Made by a program: the position numbers and the translations under genes. Below are positions 32,844-40,322 of a stretch of 64,000 nucleotides of DNA, in pieces. Position 1 is the stretch's first letter. Each line of letters begins with the position of its first letter. This DNA is from Streptomyces cinnabarinus (GTDB lineage: Bacteria; Actinomycetota; Actinomycetes; Streptomycetales; Streptomycetaceae): contig NZ_CP114413.1 in the NCBI RefSeq assembly GCF_027270315.1, positions 8,432,001 to 8,496,000 on the forward strand. Reading direction: 5' to 3'. The notes beneath the pieces were generated by a model. It was not told where the DNA came from. It worked only from the letters and a program-made list of their open reading frames with translations, and did no database searches.

Positions 32844-34199
32844 GTGCCCGAACCGATAGACCTCGCCGCCTTCCCCGACGACTTCAGCTGGGGCACGGCC
32901 ACATCCGCCTACCAGATCGAGGGTGCCGTCGCCGCGGACGGCCGGTCGCCGTCCATCTGGGACACCTTCTCCCACACCCCGGGGAAGGTCGACAACGACG
33001 ACCACGGCGACGAGGCCTGCGACCACTACCACCGGTGGCCCGAGGACGTGGCGCTGATGGGGCGGCTCGGCGTCGACTCCTACCGTCTGTCCCTCGCCTG
33101 GCCCCGGGTCGTCCCCGGCGGCGACGGCCCCGTCAACGCGGCCGGACTCGACTTCTACGACCGGCTGATCGACGCCGTCCTCGCGGCGGGCATCACACCC
33201 AACGTCACCCTGTACCACTGGGACCTGCCCCAGGTCCTCCAGGACCGCGGCGGCTGGACCGCCCGCGACACCGCCGAGCACTTCGCCGCCTACACCTCCG
33301 CCGTCGCCGCACGGCTCGGCGACCGGGTCACCCAGTGGTGCACCCTCAACGAGCCCCTGTGCTCGGCGTGGATCGGCCACCTGGAGGGCCGGATGGCCCC
33401 CGGCCTCACCGATCTCACCGCGGCCGTGCGGGCGTCGTACCACCTGCTCCTCGGACACGGCCTCGCCACCCAGGCCATCCGTGCGGCGGTCCCGGGCGCG
33501 CAGATCGGCCTGGTCACCAACCACTCCACCATCGAAGCCGCCTCCACCAGTCCGGAGGACATCGCGGCCGCGACCCGGATGGACGGCCACAGCAACCGCT
33601 GGTGGCTCGATCCGGTCTACGGCCGCGGTTTCCCGGCCGACATGCGGGAGCTGTACGGCGTCGAACTCCCCGAGCGGCCCGGCGACCTGGAGACGATCGC
33701 CGCGCCGCTGGACTGGCACGGCCTGAACTACTACTTCCCGGCGACCGTCACCGACGACCCCCAGGGGCCCGTCCCGCACGCCCGTGAGGTCCGGCTGCCC
33801 GACGTGCCGCGCACCGGCATGGACTGGCAGATCGACGCCGGCGGACTGGAGGCCCTGCTGCTGCGCCTGACCGACGACTACGGCGTGCGCAAGCTGTACG
33901 TCACCGAGAACGGCTCCGCCTTCCCGGACACGGTCGCGCCGGACGGCACCGTCCACGACCCCGAGCGCACGCGGTACCTGGAGCAGCACATCGCCGCCTG
34001 CGCCCGCGCGGTGCGCAAGGGGGCCCCGCTGGCGGGGTACTACGCCTGGTCCCTGCTCGACAACTTCGAATGGGCCTACGGCTACGACAAGCGGTTCGGC
34101 CTGGTCCACGTCGATTACGCGACGCAGCAGCGGACCATGAAGTCGAGCGGTCTGCGGTACGCGGACATCATCCGCCTCCACCGGCAGTCGCAGGCCTGA
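32844..34199 (+). CDS. GH1 family beta-glucosidase
   Basis: A 451-residue intracellular GH1 enzyme without signal peptide. The start is GTG at 32844 after AGAGAGG; an in-frame GTG at 32811 that overlaps the permease stop is an alternative. The barrel start is FPDDFSWGTATSAYQIEG. The acid/base Glu170 is in TLNEP, the nucleophile Glu355 is in LYVTENGS, and the sugar-binding WSLLDNFEWAYGYDKRFGLVHVDY closes the active site. It likely hydrolyses the imported beta-glucosides to glucose. It is the last gene of the operon. Confidence 0.96.
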   Translation: MPEPIDLAAFPDDFSWGTATSAYQIEGAVAADGRSPSIWDTFSHTPGKVDNDDHGDEACDHYHRWPEDVALMGRLGVDSYRLSLAWPRVVPGGDGPVNAAGLDFYDRLIDAVLAAGITPNVTLYHWDLPQVLQDRGGWTARDTAEHFAAYTSAVAARLGDRVTQWCTLNEPLCSAWIGHLEGRMAPGLTDLTAAVRASYHLLLGHGLATQAIRAAVPGAQIGLVTNHSTIEAASTSPEDIAAATRMDGHSNRWWLDPVYGRGFPADMRELYGVELPERPGDLETIAAPLDWHGLNYYFPATVTDDPQGPVPHAREVRLPDVPRTGMDWQIDAGGLEALLLRLTDDYGVRKLYVTENGSAFPDTVAPDGTVHDPERTRYLEQHIAACARAVRKGAPLAGYYAWSLLDNFEWAYGYDKRFGLVHVDYATQQRTMKSSGLRYADIIRLHRQSQA

Positions 34200-34207
34200 C
34201 CCAGCGC

Positions 34208-34246
34208 CTCCGGCCGGGAAGAGTCTCCTACTCGGCCCGGCCGGAG
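34208..34246. terminator. Bidirectional terminator at the convergent junction
   Basis: An 11-bp stem CTCCGGCCGGG (34208-34218) with CCCGGCCGGAG (34236-34246) overlaps the very end of the minus-strand lipoprotein gene, whose stop is at 34228-34230. Confidence 0.7.
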
Positions 34247-34836
34247 CGCAGCGTCTTCTTCGCCAACTCGAGAGCCGGGAGCATCGCCTTGTGCTCCTCG
34301 GTGTCCAGGCCTCCGAGGTGCAGGACGACCGGCCCTAGCGGAGTCGTGACGGCGAGGGCGCTCTCCTGCTTGCTCTCCTCCAGGAGTTCGTTGCTGTACA
34401 CGTAGGTCACCTCCGCGCCGGTGAGACCGCCCGTGGTGAAGCTGCCGTACTTCTCCTCATTCACCCCACCCTGGGCCGCGACGAAAGCCTCCAGGACGGA
34501 ACGGGCGTCGCCGTCACCGGGCTCACCGGTCCACGCGCGCAGGAAGCCGATGTTGCCCGCCGGCTTGGCGTCGACCTCGCAGGCCAGCGTGACCGGACCC
34601 TGGTCCAGCGGGGCCTCGACGGACTCCGCGGTCCACTCCTCGGCGATGTCGAAGGTGACGGGCAGCTCGCAGTCGGAGCCCTTGCCCCCGAGAGGGCGGC
34701 CACTGTCCGCGACGGAGGAGTCCTTCGCGGCCGCCGACGGACTCGCCGACGCCTTCGCGTCCTTGTCCTCGGCTCCCGACGAACACCCCGTCAACAGCAC
34801 GACCAGCACCGCAGCACAAGCCGCTCGACGTCCCAC
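34228..34836 (-). CDS. Lipoprotein of unknown function
   Basis: The GTG at 34836, with AGGGGAG at good spacing upstream, gives 202 residues. A short signal (GRRAACAAVLVVLLTGCSSG) ends in the lipobox LTGC. The region after it is Ser/Ala/Lys/Asp-rich (linker), then comes a folded domain with CELPVTFDIAEEWTAESVEA, CEVDAKPAGNIGFLRAWTG and LEAFVAAQGGVNEEKYGSFTTGGLTGAEVTYVY. It resembles Streptomyces secreted lipoproteins of unknown role. The adjacent GNAT gene is divergent. Confidence 0.8.
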   Translation of the reverse strand: MGRRAACAAVLVVLLTGCSSGAEDKDAKASASPSAAAKDSSVADSGRPLGGKGSDCELPVTFDIAEEWTAESVEAPLDQGPVTLACEVDAKPAGNIGFLRAWTGEPGDGDARSVLEAFVAAQGGVNEEKYGSFTTGGLTGAEVTYVYSNELLEESKQESALAVTTPLGPVVLHLGGLDTEEHKAMLPALELAKKTLRSGRAE

Positions 34837-34927
34837 TTCGATCTCCCCTCGCGAATCCGGCGGCACAGAGTAACCGAGACGGTCGGGCCGCCGGTTCGGG
34901 GGAGTCGGGCTGCGGCATGATGACCTG

Positions 34928-35419
34928 GTGACGGACATCGAACAGGGCGCCGCACGGGCCCGCGTACGCCCCGCGCGCCCCGCCGATCTGCCGTACATCG
35001 CGGAGCTGGCGGCCGAGCACGCCGCGTACGAGAAGGCGTCGCCGCCGCCCGCCGACCTGCCGCGGCGACTGGAGAAGCTCCTGTTCGGCCCGGTGACCCC
35101 GCCCCGTATGTCCTGCTTCGTCGCGGAACTCGACGGCGGCGGGCTCATCGGCTACGCCTCCTGCGCCCCCGAGGTCTCCACCTGGGACGGCGACGAGTAC
35201 CTCCACATGGACTGCCTCTTCCTCCGCGACGGCCACCGAGGCCTTGGCCTCGGGCCGCGGCTGATGGACGCCGTCGTGGCCGAGGCGCGCGCCCGCGGCC
35301 TCGCCCTCGTGCAGTGGCAGACCCCGCCGTGGAACACCGACGCGATCCGGTTCTACGACCGGCTCGGCGCCCGGGCCAAGGAGAAGCGGCGCTACTTCCT
35401 GCCCGTCGACGCCGACTGA
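34928..35419 (+). CDS. GNAT family N-acetyltransferase
   Basis: A 163-residue GNAT protein started by GTG at 34928. Residues 12-60 form motif C/D (VRPARPADLPYIAELAAEHAAYE), and motif A, the acetyl-CoA site, is the LHMDCLFLRDGHRGLGLGPRLMDAVVAEARARG segment, with GLGLG as the Q/RxxGxG/A equivalent. Motif B is NTDAIRFYDRLGARAKEKRRYFL. The substrate is unknown. Confidence 0.93.
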   Translation: MTDIEQGAARARVRPARPADLPYIAELAAEHAAYEKASPPPADLPRRLEKLLFGPVTPPRMSCFVAELDGGGLIGYASCAPEVSTWDGDEYLHMDCLFLRDGHRGLGLGPRLMDAVVAEARARGLALVQWQTPPWNTDAIRFYDRLGARAKEKRRYFLPVDAD

Positions 35420-35447
35420 GGCTCGGTGGCCCGGCAGGTGGCCGGAG

Positions 35448-36416
35448 TCAGCGGGACCGGGCCTCGGCGACCGGGTCGCGCTTGAAGGCCCACTCCATCT
35501 TCGGCTCCATCGCGAACCGGAAGGCCCGCCGCACCGGCGCGGTGCACAGCACCGTCACCACCGCACCGGCGACGAGCGTCACGACGATCTTCCCGAGCGG
35601 CTCCTGCACCCAGTCCAGGTGGGACCAGTGGTACTTGTTGGCGACCTGGATGACGAACCCGTGCAGCAGATAGCCGTAGAGCGTGCCCGCGCCCAGGGCC
35701 GTGAACCACATGCCGCGGCCGGGAACCAGCGACAGGAAGCACGCCACCAGGATCATCGAGCAGCCGAACAGCACGAGCGTCATGAGCGGCCCGTACCAGG
35801 CGGGCGCCGCCAGGTCCTGGGCGCTGGTGCGGTGGAAGAACCAGGCGTAGTTCATGCGGGGCACCGCCCACCAGGCGACCACGAGCGCGCCCAGGAACAC
35901 GGGCGCCGCGAGCAGTCGCACCTCGCGTCGACGCACCAGCGCGAAGTGCTCCGGCTTCAGGATCAGGCCGAGTACGAAGTACGGCAGGAACTGCAGCGCG
36001 CGCTGGAGGTCGAGGTCCTTGCCTATGGTCGGGGTCAGCGTGGCGAGGCTCGCCACGCCGAGCGCCACCGGCAGCGGCCAGCGCACGATCCGCCAGATCG
36101 GCGTGGTCAGTCGCCAGATGAACAGCGCCGCCAGGAACCAGGTCAGGTACAGCGGGTCCAGCAGGCTGATGTCACGGCCCGGCTCGTCGTCCGTCCACCG
36201 GGTGAAGAAGGTGTACGCCACCTCGAACACGACGTACGGCACGGCGACTCCGGTCACCAGCCGCTTCACGCGTCCGGGGGTCGCGTCGAAGGTCCGCGAG
36301 AAGTAGCCGGAGATGACGATGAACGCCGGCATGTGGAAGGCGTAGACGACCATGTACAGCGCGGTGACCGTGCGGCTCTCGTCCCGCAGTGGCTCCCACG
36401 CGTGCCCCATCGCCAC
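35448..36416 (-). CDS. Acyltransferase 3 family membrane protein
   Basis: The first standard start in frame is the GTG at 36416 and gives 322 residues, but the frame is open and coding-like well upstream: the residues just before it read KERDAFFDNAKYLAIVL, which is the normal start of the family's first membrane segment. The rest has 8-10 membrane segments, among them AFHMPAFIVISGYFSR, DPLYLTWFLAALFIWRL, and RAFRFAMEPKM. Such enzymes acylate cell-wall, sugar or small-molecule substrates. The missing start is discussed as a finding. No neighbour gene helps with its role. Confidence 0.82.
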   Translation of the reverse strand: MAMGHAWEPLRDESRTVTALYMVVYAFHMPAFIVISGYFSRTFDATPGRVKRLVTGVAVPYVVFEVAYTFFTRWTDDEPGRDISLLDPLYLTWFLAALFIWRLTTPIWRIVRWPLPVALGVASLATLTPTIGKDLDLQRALQFLPYFVLGLILKPEHFALVRRREVRLLAAPVFLGALVVAWWAVPRMNYAWFFHRTSAQDLAAPAWYGPLMTLVLFGCSMILVACFLSLVPGRGMWFTALGAGTLYGYLLHGFVIQVANKYHWSHLDWVQEPLGKIVVTLVAGAVVTVLCTAPVRRAFRFAMEPKMEWAFKRDPVAEARSR

Positions 36417-36723
36417 CAGGACGATGGCCAGGTACTTGGCGTTGTCGAAGAATGCGTCCCGCTCCTTGACCGACCGAGCAGTCCGTCCGTCCGGCTGGGC
36501 GGCCGTGCCGTTGTTCGCTCCGGGCGGCGCCTGGGCCTGTCCGAGACTGCGCAGGGGCAGCGTTTGCTGATTGAGCCCTTCTCGATGGAACCCAGACAGA
36601 GCAGAACACCTCTTAATGGAGTTACCTGTGTGGCCCTTGTGCCGACACCCGGGACACCGTAGTCACGCATCCTCAGCCGCGTAAACCCGGACGGTCATGA
36701 TGTGACCGCCGTATCTCTCGCGC

Positions 36724-37092
36724 TCAGTCGTGCGTGACCAGCCGACCGAGTGCGGCCGTGACGGATTCCTCCGGACTCGTCCGGCCGGTCACGGACATTT
36801 CGACGTAGCGGGTACCACTTTCCTCGTGGCGTGAACGCACCGCTTCCAGCCCCTCCGCGGTGCACGGGACGATGACCACCAGGCCGTTGCGGGCGAGTAC
36901 TTCGGCGACCAGACCCAGGCGGGCCGCGTCGGCGCACAGGTCGTCGTACCGGTCGAGCACCGCCACCCGGCGGTCCTGCGCGAGCAGCCGCTCGGCGAGC
37001 GCGTAAGCGGCGGCCAGCCGGTCGGCCAGTGGCCGACCGGTGACCCAGACCGTCGCGCCCGGGCAGGTGCACCGGCAATGCGGATCGCTCAC
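36724..37092 (-). CDS. Adenylylsulfate kinase-like protein without P-loop
   Basis: A 122-residue protein started by GTG. The C-terminal half follows the CysC (APS kinase) pattern closely: LAERLLAQDRRVAVLDRYDDLCADAARLGLVAEVLARNGLVVIVPC, then EAVRSRHEESGTRYVEMSV. But the N-terminal Walker A (GLSGAGKST in active enzymes) is replaced by TGRPLADRL, and the protein is shorter than real APS kinases (about 200 residues). ATP binding in the normal way is therefore unlikely. A regulatory or structural role is possible, or it is decaying. It is divergent from the flavodoxin gene. Confidence 0.7.
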   Translation of the reverse strand: MSDPHCRCTCPGATVWVTGRPLADRLAAAYALAERLLAQDRRVAVLDRYDDLCADAARLGLVAEVLARNGLVVIVPCTAEGLEAVRSRHEESGTRYVEMSVTGRTSPEESVTAALGRLVTHD

Positions 37093-37236
37093 CGCCGTGA
37101 CCCTACCGTTGTCGAATGTCGTCTCTTCCCCGTGCGGCGCATGGGAATTCGCTGAGAATCACGCGATGGCGGGCATAACCGGACGTAAAGACTCCGGACT
37201 TGCGGGAGCGCGACGGCGGCGGCAGGGTTCGGTCGT

Positions 37237-37686
37237 GTGGCAACTCTGCTGATCGTGCACCACACGCCCTCGCCGAACTGTCAGGCGATGTTCGAGGCCG
37301 TGCTCTCCGGCGCGACCGCGCCCGAGATCGAGGGCGTCACCGTGGTCCGGCGGCCCGCGCTGTCCGCCACCGCGTCGGACGTCCTGGACGCCGACGCCTT
37401 CCTGCTCGGCACACCGGCCAACCTCGGCTATATGTCCGGCGCCCTGAAGCATTTCTTCGACCAGGTGTATTACCCGTGCCTGGACGCCACGCGCGGGCGG
37501 CCCTTCGGCTACTACGTGCACGGTGGCAACGACGTCACCGGCGCGGTGCGGTCCATCGAGTCGGTCACCACGGGGCTCGGCTGGCGGCGCGCGGCGGAGG
37601 CTGTCACGGTGACGGGCGAACCGGCCAAAGCGGACATCGAGGCGTGCTGGGAGCTGGGGGCGACGGTTGCCGCGGGGCTGATGTAG
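37237..37686 (+). CDS. Flavodoxin-like NAD(P)H-dependent oxidoreductase
   Basis: A 149-residue protein beginning GTG (37237) as MATLLIVHHTPSPNCQAMFEAVLSG, which is a flavodoxin FMN-phosphate loop (HHTPSPN in place of S/TxTGxT). GTPANLGYMSGALKHFFDQVYY is the second flavin-binding stretch, and GYYVHGGNDVTGAVRSIESVTTGLGW the third. The size suits a WrbA-like or NAD(P)H-quinone reductase. It is followed by a strong terminator. Confidence 0.88.
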   Translation: MATLLIVHHTPSPNCQAMFEAVLSGATAPEIEGVTVVRRPALSATASDVLDADAFLLGTPANLGYMSGALKHFFDQVYYPCLDATRGRPFGYYVHGGNDVTGAVRSIESVTTGLGWRRAAEAVTVTGEPAKADIEACWELGATVAAGLM

Positions 37687-37703
37687 CGGGCACGGCAGGC
37701 GAA

Positions 37704-37738
37704 AGCGTCACGGCGGTGCGGGGCACCGCCGTGACGCT
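37704..37738. terminator. Perfect 16-bp hairpin terminator
   Basis: AGCGTCACGGCGGTGC (37704-37719) pairs perfectly with GCACCGCCGTGACGCT (37723-37738) around GGG. It lies between the convergent flavodoxin and gap genes and can serve both. Confidence 0.9.
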
Positions 37739-37754
37739 CGAACCGCTCGCGGGA

Positions 37755-39200
37755 TCAGACCGCCGGAGCCGGGTAGGTCGGGTACTCCACACCGGAGACG
37801 TGCTGGACGACCCGGATGACCTGGCAGGAGTAGCCGAACTCGTTGTCGTACCAGAGGTAGAGGATGGCGTTGTCGCCGTCGACCTTGGTGGCGCCGGCGT
37901 CGACGATCGAGGCGTGCCGCGAGCCGACGAAGTCCATCGAGACGGCGTCGGGGGCCGTGGTGAAGTCGATCTGGCGCTTCAGCGGCGAGTGCAGCGAGAC
38001 CTCACGGAGGTAGTCGAGGACCTCCTCGCGGCTGGTCTCACGGCCCAGGCGCAGGCTGAGGATGGCGATCGAGACGTCCGGGACGGGGACGCGGATCGAG
38101 CTGCCGGTGATCGGCGCCTTGAGGTCCGGCAGCGCCTTGGCGACGGCCGAGGCGGCACCGGTCTCGGTGATCACCATGTTCAGCGGCGCGGAACGGCCCC
38201 GGCGGTCCGCCTTGTGGTAATTGTCCAGCAGGTTCTGGTCGTTGGTGAACGAGTGGACCGTCTCCACGTGGCCGCGCAGCACGCCGTACTCGTCGTCCAT
38301 CGCCTTCAGCGGCGGCACGATCGCGTTGGTGGTGCAGGAGGCGCAGGACAGGATCTGCTCGTCCGGCTTGATGGTGTCGTGGTTGACGCCGTGCACGATG
38401 TTCGGGACGTCGCCCTTGCCGGGCGCGGTCAGCACGACCTTGTCGATACCGGGGCGCAGGTGCTTGGAGAGGCCCTCGCGGTCCCGCCACTTGCCGGTGT
38501 TGTCGATCAGGATCGCGTCCTTGATGCCGTACGCGGTGTAGTCGACCTCGGACGGGTCGCTCGCGTAGATCACCTTGATCGCGTTGCCGTTGGCGAAGAT
38601 CGTGGAGGACTCCTCGTCCACCGTGATCGTGCCCTGGAACTGGCCGTGGATGGAGTCACGGCGCAGCAGCGAGGCGCGCTTGACGAGGTCCGCCTCGCCG
38701 CCGCCGCGGACCACGATGGCCCGCAGCCGCAGACCGTTGCCGGAGCCCGCCTTCTCGATCAGCAGCCGGGCGACCAGGCGGCCGATGCGCCCGAAGCCGT
38801 ACAGGACCACATCGCGGCCCGCGCCGCCCTCCAGCTTGTTGGCGCCCGTGGCGCCGGCGACGGCCTCCGCGGTGAACTCCGCCACCGACAGGCCGCGGTC
38901 GTCCGACTTGTACGTCGCGGCCAGCATGCCGATGTCGATCTGGGACGGGCCGAGGTCCAGCGCGGTGAGCGCCTGGAGGAAGGGCAGCGTCTCGGTGACC
39001 GACAGCTCCTCGCCCGCGATCTGCCGCGCGAACCGGTGGGTCTTCAGGATGCTGACCACCGACTTGTTCACCAAGGAGCGGCTGTGCAGCAGAACCGTTA
39101 CGTCCCGCTCCCGGTGCAGCTTCCCGATGATCGGGATCATCGACTCCGCGATCTCCTCGCGGTTCTTCCAGTTGGTGAACGAGTCGTCGTTGACAGTCAC
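37755..39200 (-). CDS. gap: Glyceraldehyde-3-phosphate dehydrogenase (long form)
   Basis: A 481-residue GAPDH with an N-terminal extension of about 125 residues (MTVNDDSFTNWKNREEIAESMIPIIGKLHRERDVTVLLHSRS) that is absent from the ordinary 335-residue enzyme. The Rossmann motif VVLYGFGRIGRLVARLL follows at about 130, the catalytic Cys lies in ILSCASCTTNAIVPPLKAM, and the SIRVPVPDVSIAILSL and LYLWYDNEFGYSCQV ends are normal. Streptomyces carry such a second GAPDH besides the glycolytic one; the extension is known in related long forms, and whether the enzyme prefers NADP in biosynthetic direction is not visible. It is preceded by a short intergenic region with the aldo/keto reductase upstream on the same strand. 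Confidence 0.93.
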   Translation of the reverse strand: MTVNDDSFTNWKNREEIAESMIPIIGKLHRERDVTVLLHSRSLVNKSVVSILKTHRFARQIAGEELSVTETLPFLQALTALDLGPSQIDIGMLAATYKSDDRGLSVAEFTAEAVAGATGANKLEGGAGRDVVLYGFGRIGRLVARLLIEKAGSGNGLRLRAIVVRGGGEADLVKRASLLRRDSIHGQFQGTITVDEESSTIFANGNAIKVIYASDPSEVDYTAYGIKDAILIDNTGKWRDREGLSKHLRPGIDKVVLTAPGKGDVPNIVHGVNHDTIKPDEQILSCASCTTNAIVPPLKAMDDEYGVLRGHVETVHSFTNDQNLLDNYHKADRRGRSAPLNMVITETGAASAVAKALPDLKAPITGSSIRVPVPDVSIAILSLRLGRETSREEVLDYLREVSLHSPLKRQIDFTTAPDAVSMDFVGSRHASIVDAGATKVDGDNAILYLWYDNEFGYSCQVIRVVQHVSGVEYPTYPAPAV

Positions 39201-39271
39201 AGAAGTCTCTTTCGAGCTAGGCGGTGCTCATATGCTAACCCGCCCGCTCGAACGGGCTTGATCGGGGTCCG

Positions 39272-40096
39272 TCAGTTGAAGACGTCCGGGTCCGGGCCGG
39301 TGCGCAGGTCACGGTCCAGAGCGGCCACGGCGGCCATCTCCTCGTCGGAGAGTGTGAAACCGAACACGTCGAGGTTCTGCCGGATCCGCTCCGGCGTGAC
39401 GGACTTGGGGATCACGATGTTCCCGAGCTGGAGGTGCCAGCGCAGGATGACCTGGGCGGGCGACTTTCCGTGCCGCTGGGCGATGGAGACGATCGCCTCG
39501 TCGCCCAGCACCGCGCCCTGGGCCAGCGGGCTCCAGGCCTCGGTGGCGATGCCCAGCTCGCCGTGCAGGGCGCGCAGCTCGGTCTGCTGGAGGCCGGGGT
39601 GGAGCTCGATCTGGTTGACGGCGGGCACGATCGAGGCGCCGTCGACGAGCCGTCGCAGATGGGCGGGCTGGAAGTTGGACACGCCGGCCGCCCGGACCTT
39701 GCCGTCGGCGACCAGGCGCTCGATGGCCTTCCAGGACTCCCGGTACAGATCGCGGGCCGGGGTCGGCCAGTGGATGAGGTAGAGGTCGACATAGGAGAGG
39801 CCCAGCGCCTCCAGGCTCGCGTCGAACGCCTTGAGGGTGGCGTCGTAGCCCTGATCGGCGTTCCACAGCTTGGTCGTGACGAACACGTCCTCGCGGGCGA
39901 GCCCGGCGGCGGCGAGCGCCTTGCCCACGCCCACCTCGTTGCCGTAGATCGCGGCGGTGTCGATCGAGCGGTAGCCCGCGTTGAGTGCCTCGGTGACGGC
40001 GGCGGTGGTCTCGGCGTCCGGGACCTGGAAGACGCCGAAGCCGAGCCGGGGGATCTCGACGCCGTTGTTGAGCGTGACGGTGGGGACAGTGGTCAT
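39272..40096 (-). CDS. Aldo/keto reductase
   Basis: A 274-residue AKR with the family signatures LGFGVFQVPDAETTAAVTEALNAGYRSIDTAAIYGNEVGVGKAL (Asp and Tyr), LAREDVFVTTKLWNADQGYD, LDLYLIHWPTPARD (catalytic His), and PKSVTPERIRQNLDVFGFTL (NADPH site). It resembles the 2,5-diketo-D-gluconate reductase group. Substrate unknown. The gene is divergent from the DUF1996 surface protein. Confidence 0.94.
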   Translation of the reverse strand: MTTVPTVTLNNGVEIPRLGFGVFQVPDAETTAAVTEALNAGYRSIDTAAIYGNEVGVGKALAAAGLAREDVFVTTKLWNADQGYDATLKAFDASLEALGLSYVDLYLIHWPTPARDLYRESWKAIERLVADGKVRAAGVSNFQPAHLRRLVDGASIVPAVNQIELHPGLQQTELRALHGELGIATEAWSPLAQGAVLGDEAIVSIAQRHGKSPAQVILRWHLQLGNIVIPKSVTPERIRQNLDVFGFTLSDEEMAAVAALDRDLRTGPDPDVFN

Positions 40097-40322
40097 GGCG
40101 GTGCTTCCTCGGCGTCCTTGCGTGAGGTGCTTACGAGCGAAAACAATAATTGCTAACGCGGGCTAAATGCAAGTGGGAGGGATCTGGGGCGAGGGTTATG
40201 TCCGGGTTCGCTGAGAGGTTCGTAAGAATCCGGGGAGCGGTTGAACACGACGGGCGCGTGGTCCGTATGGGGGCGAGGGATTCGTATGTCCGCTCGCTCG
40301 CCCCGAACGTAGGAGTACTGCC

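Noticed and set aside
36724..37092. Calling this gene an active adenylylsulfate kinase
   Set aside because: The Walker A sequence is missing and the protein is too short.
37200..39782. 860-codon plus-strand frame opposite the flavodoxin, gap and AKR genes
   Set aside because: Shadow frame, spanning three unrelated real genes.
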